Assembly: GCA_965263325.1 (NCBI GenBank)
Contig: CBDHGY010000002.1
Location: 2,914,001 to 2,978,000 of the forward strand
DNA: 64,000 bases
Source: CBDHGY01 sp965263325
Lineage (GTDB): Bacteria > Pseudomonadota > Alphaproteobacteria > Caulobacterales > Hyphomonadaceae
Reading direction: 5' to 3'
A program made the translations under genes and the position numbers. Shown in pieces: positions 7,391-14,609 of this stretch (positions are counted from its first letter, which is position 1; each line of letters begins with the position of its first letter). Below the pieces are notes generated by a model, which saw only the letters and a program-made list of their open reading frames with translations, was not told where the DNA came from and did not search any database.

Positions 7391-9541
7391 TTAGTGTTGA
7401 TGACTAGCATCCCCGCCATCCAGCACATCCAGCATCGCAAGCGCGCTGTCGGCGATGACGGTTCCCGGCGGGAAGATGGCTGCCGCCCCTGCTGTGCGAA
7501 GCGCGTCAAAATCCTGAGGGGGGATCACCCCGCCCACAATGATCTGCGTTGCAGCTGCGCCTTCATTCCCGAGTGCGCGTTTCAGCTCCGGTACAAGCGT
7601 TAAGTGCCCAGCAGCCAGCGATGATGCCCCGACAATATCAACGCCGGCTTCGCGCGCAGCAACTGCCGCTTCTTCCGGGGTCTGGAAGAGGGGGCCGATC
7701 TCAACATCCCAGCCGAGATCCATCAGCGCCGAAGCAACAACTTTCTGGCCGCGATCATGCCCATCCTGACCCATCTTCGCGATGTAGATTTTCGGGCGCC
7801 GGCCATTGGCTTTCTCAAATGCTTGCGCACGTGAGAGCGCTTCCTTGGCTTTGTCATCTTTCGTGACGCCCGCGCCATAGACGCCTTTGATGGAACGGAT
7901 CACCGCCGTGTGGCGCCCCTGGCTGCGCTCGACAGCTTCGGAGATTTCGCCAACCGTGGCTTTCGCCCGCGCCGCATCGACCGCCAGTGCGAGGAGGTTG
8001 CCATTGCCAGAGGACGCCGCGTTTGCAATCGCGTCGAGTTTGGCATCCACTTCGCTTTGGTCACGTTCGGCTTTCAGGCGGCCAATCTTATCAAGCTGCA
8101 TTCGGCGCACCGCAGCGTTGTCGACCTTGAGGACCGGCACGTCTTCATCCTCATCCAGCAGGAATTTGTTGACGCCGACCACGGTTTGCTCGCCGCTATC
8201 GATCCGTGCCTGTGTGCGGGCGGCAGCTTCTTCGATGCGCAGTTTGGGCACACCTTCTTCGATGGCTTTTGCCATCCCGCCGAGTTTTTCTACCTCTTCG
8301 ATATGTTCCAGCGCTTTCCTGGCAAGATCATGTGTGAGACGCTCGACATAATAGCTGCCGCCCCACGGGTCGATGGTTTGCGCCGCGCCGCCTTCCTGCT
8401 GCAGGAAGAGCTGTGTGTTGCGCGCGATGCGAGCCGAGAAATCTGTCGGCAGGGCGAGCGCTTCATCGAAACTGTTCGTGTGCAGAGATTGTGTTTGCCC
8501 ACCTGCCGCCGCGATGGCTTCAAGGCAGGTGCGGATCACATTGTTGTAAACGTCCTGCGCGGTAAGCGACCATCCGGAGGTCTGCGAGTGGGTGCGCAGC
8601 GAAATCGATTTCGAGTTCTTCGGCGCGAACTCTTTCTGCACCAGTTTTGCCCAGAGCAAGCGTGCGGCGCGCATTTTCGCGACTTCCATGAAAGTGTTCA
8701 TGCCAATCGCCCAAAAGAAAGAAAGGCGCGGCGCAAAGGCGTCGACATCCAATCCTGCAGCAACGCCGGCGCGGATATATTCAATCCCATCGGCGAGCGT
8801 GTAAGCGAGTTCGAGGTCTGCTGTCGCGCCAGCTTCCTGCATGTGGTAGCCGGAGATTGAGATCGAGTTGAACTTCGGCATGTTCTGCGAGGTGTAGGCA
8901 AAGATGTCAGAGATAATCCGCATCGATGGCTTTGGCGGATAGATATAGGTATTGCGCACCATGAACTCTTTCAGAATATCGTTCTGAATCGTTCCCGCGA
9001 GCTTGTCTGGCGTGACGCCTTGTTCTTCAGCCGCCACAATATAGAGCGCCATAATCGGCAAGACTGCGCCGTTCATTGTCATGGAGACGGACATTTGATC
9101 CAGCGGAATGCCGTTAAACAGCGTGCGCATGTCATAGATACTGTCGATGGCGACGCCCGCCATGCCGACATCGCCTGTCACGCGCACATGGTCGGAATCG
9201 TAGCCGCGGTGGGTGGCAAGATCGAAGGCGACAGAAAGACCCTTTTGCCCGGCCGCTAGGTTGCGGCGGTAGAAGGCGTTAGAGTCTTCAGCTGTTGAGA
9301 AACCCGCATATTGGCGCACCGTCCATGGGCGCTGAGTATACATGGTCGGGTAGGGGCCGCGCCCGAATGGCGCAAGGCCCGGATAGTCATCGAGGTAATC
9401 CAGCGGTGCGGTATCGGCGGCGGTGTAAGCGGTTTTGACAGGAATGCCTTCGGGTGTTTGCCACGGCTCGCCGCGTTCAGGCGCTCCTCCGGATGCGGAG
9501 GGTTTCGACAGCGGGAGAGAGGTGAAATCAGGGAAGGTCAT
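7391..9541 (-). CDS. mutB: Methylmalonyl-CoA mutase large (catalytic) subunit
   Basis: 716 aa, the family's usual length. It interconverts (R)-methylmalonyl-CoA and succinyl-CoA using adenosylcobalamin in propionate and branched-chain catabolism. The N-terminal TIM-barrel acyl-CoA domain has TMYTQRPWTVRQYAGFSTAE and the SMTMNGAVLPIMALY segment, with an active-site His in GYHMQEAGATADLELA. The C-terminal B12 domain has GQDGHDRGQKV (DxHxxG, the base-off cobalamin-binding His) and GASSLAAGH. The start codon abuts the stop of the small lipoprotein gene at 9542-10036, so translation is probably coupled. The partner subunit is encoded at 10517-12388. Confidence 0.97.
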   Translation of the reverse strand: MTFPDFTSLPLSKPSASGGAPERGEPWQTPEGIPVKTAYTAADTAPLDYLDDYPGLAPFGRGPYPTMYTQRPWTVRQYAGFSTAEDSNAFYRRNLAAGQKGLSVAFDLATHRGYDSDHVRVTGDVGMAGVAIDSIYDMRTLFNGIPLDQMSVSMTMNGAVLPIMALYIVAAEEQGVTPDKLAGTIQNDILKEFMVRNTYIYPPKPSMRIISDIFAYTSQNMPKFNSISISGYHMQEAGATADLELAYTLADGIEYIRAGVAAGLDVDAFAPRLSFFWAIGMNTFMEVAKMRAARLLWAKLVQKEFAPKNSKSISLRTHSQTSGWSLTAQDVYNNVIRTCLEAIAAAGGQTQSLHTNSFDEALALPTDFSARIARNTQLFLQQEGGAAQTIDPWGGSYYVERLTHDLARKALEHIEEVEKLGGMAKAIEEGVPKLRIEEAAARTQARIDSGEQTVVGVNKFLLDEDEDVPVLKVDNAAVRRMQLDKIGRLKAERDQSEVDAKLDAIANAASSGNGNLLALAVDAARAKATVGEISEAVERSQGRHTAVIRSIKGVYGAGVTKDDKAKEALSRAQAFEKANGRRPKIYIAKMGQDGHDRGQKVVASALMDLGWDVEIGPLFQTPEEAAVAAREAGVDIVGASSLAAGHLTLVPELKRALGNEGAAATQIIVGGVIPPQDFDALRTAGAAAIFPPGTVIADSALAMLDVLDGGDASHQH

Positions 9542-10036
9542 TTATTGCTTCTCGCATTCGGCTTGTGACCCATCAACACTGCGGATCATTACCAATTTAT
9601 CGCCGCCGAGAGATTTGATCGTACGTGTTTCAGACAGGCCATTGCCATAGATTTTCTCCATGGCGCGTTCGATTTTTGGTTCGTCGCTATCCTTCTTTGC
9701 GCCGACGGAAATCGCGTCAATGAAACCATCAGAATTGGAGAGTTTTAGCGTGTCGCCGCTGAGAGACCAGTCGCCTTCAGACTCGTACATCAAAGCGATG
9801 TCGGCATCTTTGCGATACATGTTTATCATGCCTTGCGATGTGTATGCGCCGCCCGCGGTGAATGTTTCTTCAAAGTCGGATTCGTGATCGGCTTTGTCGA
9901 ATGTGCCAGACACCCCGCACTGCCATTTGCCGACAAGGGCATCTTTTTCGAGATCGCTGGTTCCACTGCCGCACGCTGTAACACACATTGCAGACAGCGC
10001 TGCTAACATGATCGTTTGAGCTTTTGTTACTCGCAT
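9542..10036 (-). CDS. Small lipoprotein with GKWxC motif, inside the mutase operon (copy 1)
   Basis: About 164 aa starting at an ATG with a strong AAGGGTGAGA site. The N-terminus is a lipoprotein signal (MRVTKAQTIMLAALSAMCVTAC, Cys at 22). The mature part has VGKWQCGVSG, a predicted beta-rich region (FEETFTAGGAYTSQGM, GDWSLSGDTLKL), and a conserved C-terminal Cys (SQAECEKQ), so one disulfide is plausible. It resembles the neighbour at 10041-10517 in its GKWxC start and C-terminal Cys, so the two are tandem paralogues of a lipocalin-like or unknown envelope family. It abuts the mutase large-subunit gene. Function unknown. Confidence 0.75.
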   Translation of the reverse strand: MRVTKAQTIMLAALSAMCVTACGSGTSDLEKDALVGKWQCGVSGTFDKADHESDFEETFTAGGAYTSQGMINMYRKDADIALMYESEGDWSLSGDTLKLSNSDGFIDAISVGAKKDSDEPKIERAMEKIYGNGLSETRTIKSLGGDKLVMIRSVDGSQAECEKQ

Positions 10037-10040
10037 ATTC

Positions 10041-10517
10041 TCACCCTTCAATTTCGTTGCATGTTGTTGTCGCCACGGGATCGCGCGTGACGAAACTTGT
10101 CTTCGTGTGTTTAACAATACGCGTCGATTTCGGGCCGAGCATGATGTCTCGATACTTTCTGGTAAGCTCGGGCATGTCTTCTGCTGGAGCTGGAACGCCG
10201 TCTATTTCCATTTTTACTGCTTTGGCGTCGATTATGTTCTCTGAGAGTTTTGATCCGGTAACGGAGTAAGTTCCAACATATGTGAAAGCCGATTGCGCTC
10301 GGTCGCGATCAACATCAATCCGGGCAGCTAAACTTCCATCACTTTTATATTCTATGTATGCTTTCGCTTCGCTCGCGCCTGTCGCTGTACAATTCCACTT
10401 GCCAACAATGCTGAGTGTCGGCGACGCCGGCAGAGGTTCTTCTGCGGTCGTTTCGGCCTGCTCTGCGCCGCAGGCAGATAAAGTAAGTGCGAGAACAGCA
10501 TGAGCAATTTTCGACAT
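10041..10517 (-). CDS. Small lipoprotein with GKWxC motif, inside the mutase operon (copy 2)
   Basis: About 158 aa. The lipoprotein signal is MSKIAHAVLALTLSAC (Cys at 16). An acidic linker and then IVGKWNCTATG mirror the paralogue downstream. The body looks beta-rich (YIEYKSDGSLAARIDV, YVGTYSVTGSKL) and ends with a Cys-containing tail (ATTTCNEIEG). The ATG at 10517 shares one base with the stop of mutA (TGATG), so it is translated by re-initiation. Only 4 bp separate it from copy 1. Its position between the mutase subunits is striking, because both flanking enzymes are cytoplasmic while this protein should be anchored in the envelope. Confidence 0.75.
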   Translation of the reverse strand: MSKIAHAVLALTLSACGAEQAETTAEEPLPASPTLSIVGKWNCTATGASEAKAYIEYKSDGSLAARIDVDRDRAQSAFTYVGTYSVTGSKLSENIIDAKAVKMEIDGVPAPAEDMPELTRKYRDIMLGPKSTRIVKHTKTSFVTRDPVATTTCNEIEG

Positions 10518-12388
10518 CAAACCCCGAGCTCCGCATGTGCGAGTTTCAGTTCATGCACGACGTCACAGCCCATGTAGATATTGCGGTCGATGCCGCTAAA
10601 TTCACCTTTGCCCGCGAGCCAGATGTGCTGTGCGCCTGCCGCTTTCAGGGCGGCGGCAGTTGCCTCGGCTTCGTCTGCGTAGCGCGCGTCAGCGCCGCAA
10701 ATGACTGCGATCTTGCAACCAGATGCGCGGAAGGCTGCGGCGCATTCACTGGCAGATTGCGGCGGCACGGGCGCTTCTTTTGCGTTTAGGCCTCCCGCCG
10801 CGAAGAGATTGCGCGCAAAGTCCGCCCGCGCTGTATGCTCTGCTATCGGTCCGAGTGTGGCGAGAAAGATCGACAGGTGCTTGCCTGCTGCGGCATCGCG
10901 CAAATCTTCGAAAGGCTGAGCAAGGCGAATGGGGTTCAGCGCGCCGTCATGGGAGCGGGCGGGGGATGGCACGACGTCTGCGCTTGGCGCTTCTATCTCT
11001 TCCAATAGGGGGAACTCGCTGACGCCCGTCACCGGAATTTTCCGGCGTTCGACGTCTTTCATGCGCGCTGCGTGAGTTTCGCCGATGCGCGCTTGAATTT
11101 TACCATCTAGCAGCGACTGGCCATACCCCCCTTCGCTTTCGATTTTCTGAAACTCAGCCCAGGCCGACTCTGCAAGTTCGTCGCCGAGCGTCTCGGTAAA
11201 CCATGCGCCGCCTGATGGGTCAGCGACGCGCCCAAGGCCCGACTCTTCCATAGCGATGATCTGTGTATTTCGCGCGGTGCGCCGGCCAAGTTCTTCCGGG
11301 CGGCCCAGAGCTTCGTTGAATGCGCGAACTGTGATCACGTCAGCGCCGCCGACGCTCGCTGCAAAGCAGGCCGCTGTATTGCGCAGCATGTTCGTCCACG
11401 CATCATATTTTGTCAGCATACGGGCAGAGGTCACTGCTTGTAGCTTCATCGGTTGAGCATCGATCTCCAACGCCTCAAGACAACGTGCCCACAGACGCCG
11501 CGCAGCGCGCAGTTTTGCGATCTCAATGCCGTAATTGGCAGAGATGCTCAGGGTGAAGAGGATCTGTTTTGCGGCGGCATTGCGTGTCATGCCAGCTGCT
11601 TCGAGGCGGCGGAGCAGGTCAATACCTGCTGCGATCAGGCAGGCGAGTTCTTGCGCTTCAGATGCACCCGCCTCGTGCGCGGGCCGTGCGTCGACGCGCA
11701 AACTGGTCGAAAGCGCAAATTTCTTCGCCAAAAGCTCAGCCGTGTCTTTTGCTTTCTGGGCGGCGGCATTGAGATCGACGTCGCTCGGTCCGTAGCGGGT
11801 CAGCGGCCCAAACACATCAATATTGAAAGCAAGTTTCAGCTCACCTGGATTGGCCTGAGTCTCTGCCCAAGCTGAGAGCAGCTCAGCGCGGCTGACGCCT
11901 GTGCCTTTGCCCTGGTGGTCTAACGCTATCGTGGCGATCCCTGCATGCACACCGCTAAGTGTGGTTGCAAGATCATCGGCTGTTTCAATCCGGCAACCAT
12001 ATGCGCCGCTGCATTCCAGCGCGACTTCGATGGAGCTAACGCCGCGTTCAAGATCGCGCAGGATTTCCGCGTTCGTTTGTCTTGGATCCGGATGCGTAAA
12101 GCGCTGGCGGATATCCCAGGGAAGGTAGCGATCGGGTGCGGCTGCGACGCCGCGGATAAAGGGCGCTGAACCAGGCGCACCATTTGGGTCGCTGGCGCTT
12201 GGAAAATCGACTTCGCGGTAAAGCGGCCGAATGGTGTGCCCGCCCGGATGCTTGCGTGTTATGCGTTCCAAGCCGCCGCCTTTGAGCGCTTTTTCAACGC
12301 CGGCCAGCCAGTCACTTTCAGTTGCGCCTGGAAAGTCTCCAGAGAAAGATAGAATATCGTCAGCCATACGCGCTGGTTTAAGGGACAT
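10517..12388 (-). CDS. mutA: Methylmalonyl-CoA mutase small subunit
   Basis: About 623 aa. It is homologous to the catalytic subunit but is the structural partner of the heterodimer. Visible are the acyl-CoA-mutase core (ILFTLSISANYGIEIAKLRAARRLW, near residue 280; TSARMLTKYDAWTNMLRNTAACFAAS) and a degenerate C-terminal B12-like domain that lacks DxHxxG, as expected for MutA. ATG at 12388 is preferred; a TTG at 12430 would add a non-conserved extension. It is first gene of the operon mutA, lipoprotein, lipoprotein, mutB, possibly the epimerase/methyltransferase pair. The upstream region, divergent with the gene at 12493, holds a Fur-box-like element. Confidence 0.93.
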   Translation of the reverse strand: MSLKPARMADDILSFSGDFPGATESDWLAGVEKALKGGGLERITRKHPGGHTIRPLYREVDFPSASDPNGAPGSAPFIRGVAAAPDRYLPWDIRQRFTHPDPRQTNAEILRDLERGVSSIEVALECSGAYGCRIETADDLATTLSGVHAGIATIALDHQGKGTGVSRAELLSAWAETQANPGELKLAFNIDVFGPLTRYGPSDVDLNAAAQKAKDTAELLAKKFALSTSLRVDARPAHEAGASEAQELACLIAAGIDLLRRLEAAGMTRNAAAKQILFTLSISANYGIEIAKLRAARRLWARCLEALEIDAQPMKLQAVTSARMLTKYDAWTNMLRNTAACFAASVGGADVITVRAFNEALGRPEELGRRTARNTQIIAMEESGLGRVADPSGGAWFTETLGDELAESAWAEFQKIESEGGYGQSLLDGKIQARIGETHAARMKDVERRKIPVTGVSEFPLLEEIEAPSADVVPSPARSHDGALNPIRLAQPFEDLRDAAAGKHLSIFLATLGPIAEHTARADFARNLFAAGGLNAKEAPVPPQSASECAAAFRASGCKIAVICGADARYADEAEATAAALKAAGAQHIWLAGKGEFSGIDRNIYMGCDVVHELKLAHAELGV

Positions 12389-12446
12389 GTCTGGTTTTGA
12401 AAACTCCAAGCGCAAGGGAAAGGTTGACAATAACTACAACAACGGC

Positions 12447-12477
12447 TTAGTTGCGAATGAGAATGATTTGCAACTAA
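12447..12477. promoter_or_regulatory. Fur-box-like palindrome in a divergent intergenic region
   Basis: A perfect 8-bp inverted repeat, TTAGTTGC (12447-12454) and GCAACTAA (12470-12477), encloses AATGAGAATGATT, close to the Fur core TGATAATGATT. A TTGACA lies at 12424-12429. The site is 16 bp upstream of the 69-aa ORF and 59 bp from the mutA start, so it could control either. Iron regulation is inferred from sequence resemblance only. Confidence 0.5.
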
Positions 12478-12492
12478 GGAAGGTTCGAGATT

Positions 12493-12702
12493 ATGTCGCC
12501 GTCAACTCCCTTAGGCGTCGCTGCCCCAGCTCGCTCGTGTAAACCCGCTGTGCTTGATTGGATGGAAACACATTCGCGGATCATGGGTTTTTGGCTCGAC
12601 CGGCTCATTGCTGAAGGTGATGAAAGCGAAGTGGTGTCCATGCTGCATCGCCAGCAAAGCTGGCTGGATATGATGCAGCTTCACCTCCGCGAAGCAGGGT
12701 AG
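12493..12702 (+). CDS. Small hypothetical protein downstream of a Fur-like box
   Basis: A 69-aa protein starting at ATG with AGGAAGG 9 bp upstream, a strong ribosome site. It has no signal peptide. The last 45 residues (VLDWMETHSRIMGFWLDRLI... MLHRQQSWLDMMQLHLREAG) are predicted to form two amphipathic helices rich in Trp, Met and Leu, suggesting a small helical-hairpin protein or a protein-protein adaptor. There is a single Cys, so it is not a bacterioferritin-associated ferredoxin. The good Shine-Dalgarno and the palindrome upstream argue that it is expressed, possibly under iron control. Function unknown. Confidence 0.6.
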   Translation: MSPSTPLGVAAPARSCKPAVLDWMETHSRIMGFWLDRLIAEGDESEVVSMLHRQQSWLDMMQLHLREAG

Positions 12703-12917
12703 TCGGCGAGATTGCTACTCTTTGCTGCGCAGGCTGAATAGGCAAAGCGCGAGAAGGAACGTCGCTCCTGGCAGCTTGACGCTTTTTTGGTGCGCTCAAG
12801 CTAAAGTTAGTTTGCTGCCGGCTCAAGCAAGGCCACGTAGATGTGATCTTGCTGGTGCCATGCGCGAACGTCTTGCCAACCGTTGCAAGCTTGGCGTGCC
12901 TCGGGCAAAAAGACACC

Positions 12918-14075
12918 ATGACGTCGCTTGATCGTGTTTTGCCCATTTTGGAAACTTTGATTGGTTTCGACACCACGTCGCGGAACTCAAATCTCGACCT
13001 GATCGATTGGATTGAGCAAGCGCTCATGCCGCTTGGCGCTGTATGCACGCGCATTGAAAATGATGCCGGAACGAAATCCAATCTTTGGGTAAGGCTTGGT
13101 CCGGATGCTCCGGGCGGTGTCGTTATGTCGGGCCATACCGATGTCGTGCCAGTGGATGGTCAGGACTGGAACACCGATCCTTTCAAGCTTACAGAAAAAG
13201 ATGGACTGCTCTTTGGGCGCGGCACATCTGACATGAAAAGCTTCGCCGCGCTCTGCATCGCTTTTGCGCCCGAGATAGCCGGCCTAAATCTCAGCCGCCC
13301 GGTGCATTTTGCATTTTCCTATGATGAGGAAGTCGGCTGCCAGGGTGCGCCGCGAATGATCGCGAAACTCATAGACGCTGGCGCGCAGCCAGGTGCAGTA
13401 TGGGTGGGTGAGCCGACGCTCTGGCAAGTTGTGTCTGGTCACAAGGGCATTGTGCTGACCGAAGTAGAAGTCACCGGGCGAGAAGCGCACTCCAGCTTGC
13501 CGCATCTTGGGGTGTCAGCGATCGGAGAAGCAGTAGACCTCATGGCGGTTGTTCGGGAAATCGAGCGCGAGCTTGCATCAAAAGCAGATCCGGACTCCCC
13601 ATTTGAACCATCCTATCCGACGCTCAGCATCGGGGAAATTCGCGGTGGAACGGCATCCAACATACTTGCGCGGCAATGCCGTTTCCTGTTCGATCTGCGT
13701 TGCCCGCCCGGCTATGACGCCGAGACGATCCTTGTGCCATTTACCGAAGCCGCAACGGCGGCTGATGAGCGGTTACGCGCGCGCTATCCGGAAGTAAGCG
13801 TAAAGGTGACGCGTCTCAGCGATGTGCCACCGCTCGCGCCCGATCCTGGCAGCGCTGCTGAGACATTGGTGAGAGCGATTACGGGCGATAATGCCTTGCG
13901 CGCTGTGCCATATGCCACCGAGGCGGGGCAGTTTCATCTGGCGGGCATTCCGGCGGTTGTGTGCGGTCCGGGGTCAATCGATCAGGCGCATACACCGAAC
14001 GAATTCATCGCGGTATCTGAACTCGAGAAGGGCGTCGAATTGTTTGGCGAGTTCCTGAACCACTTGAAAGACTGA
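12918..14075 (+). CDS. argE: Acetylornithine deacetylase (M20 family)
   Basis: About 385 aa. M20 dizinc hydrolase; ArgE removes the acetyl group from N-acetylornithine in arginine synthesis. Metal-ligand motifs are in place: MSGHTDVVPVDG (first zinc His plus catalytic Asp, about residue 72), GRGTSDMKSFAA (bridging Asp), and YDEEVGCQGA (catalytic Glu pair, about 135). The dimerisation domain carries the conserved GHKGIVLTEVEVTGREAHSS His. ATG at 12918 aligns with family starts, although its ribosome site is weak; an upstream frame extension looks non-conserved. DapE or another M20 amidohydrolase is less likely given the overall resemblance to ArgE. Confidence 0.88.
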   Translation: MTSLDRVLPILETLIGFDTTSRNSNLDLIDWIEQALMPLGAVCTRIENDAGTKSNLWVRLGPDAPGGVVMSGHTDVVPVDGQDWNTDPFKLTEKDGLLFGRGTSDMKSFAALCIAFAPEIAGLNLSRPVHFAFSYDEEVGCQGAPRMIAKLIDAGAQPGAVWVGEPTLWQVVSGHKGIVLTEVEVTGREAHSSLPHLGVSAIGEAVDLMAVVREIERELASKADPDSPFEPSYPTLSIGEIRGGTASNILARQCRFLFDLRCPPGYDAETILVPFTEAATAADERLRARYPEVSVKVTRLSDVPPLAPDPGSAAETLVRAITGDNALRAVPYATEAGQFHLAGIPAVVCGPGSIDQAHTPNEFIAVSELEKGVELFGEFLNHLKD

Positions 14076-14186
14076 CGCGCCGTTTGTTTTACTTTGTAGC
14101 TGTATCCGCGCTGCCGGGCGCTACAGTTCCCAAAGACCGTGCTGAATGCCACCAAGGAAATAAATCGCAAACTTTCCTTGTCCTGG

Positions 14187-14609
14187 TCACGCCTTTTCAT
14201 GCCTTTCCAGTTCCATCACCTCCTTGCCGAGGAAAAACGAAATTGCCGTACGGATAAGCACAAGCAAACCAACAAAGATGAGATCCGTCAGTTCCCGCGT
14301 AATCACCGTGTGGATGATGTCGGATGCGATCATGAATTCAAGGCCTGTCAGTATGTAGGCCGCGAGAATGGTCCGCGACGTATTCAAATTGCCAAGATCA
14401 CCGCGCAGCCCGAGCCCCATCTTTAACCCGCCAAGCAATCGGAAGAGGGCAACAAAAAACCCAAATATGATTAGCGCCACGCCGATGAGGTCGATGCAAA
14501 CGGCAAGGCCCTCTAATGCCTGCAGCAACGGTTCGCCGAGACCGAACGGCAAATGCTCAAGCGACGTTCCGCCTGTCATGCCGTCCATGGCGTGCGCTTT
14601 CTCAGACAT
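14187..14609 (-). CDS. DUF1622 family membrane protein
   Basis: About 140 aa with three predicted transmembrane segments: VCIDLIGVALIIFGFFVALF (about 38-57), a conserved RTILAAYILTGLEFMIASDII (about 80-100), and DLIFVGLLVLIRTAISFFLG (about 108-127). The LGLRGDL and GLEFMIASDIIHT motifs are characteristic of DUF1622, an uncharacterised inner-membrane family. The ATG shares one base with the stop of the upstream Rieske-ThDP gene (TGATG), so it is probably translated with it and may be its membrane partner. Confidence 0.82.
   Translation of the reverse strand: MSEKAHAMDGMTGGTSLEHLPFGLGEPLLQALEGLAVCIDLIGVALIIFGFFVALFRLLGGLKMGLGLRGDLGNLNTSRTILAAYILTGLEFMIASDIIHTVITRELTDLIFVGLLVLIRTAISFFLGKEVMELERHEKA

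Noticed and set aside
7910..8860. 316-codon plus-strand frame opposite mutB
   Set aside because: Lies fully inside a diagnostic methylmalonyl-CoA mutase gene and shows no family features.
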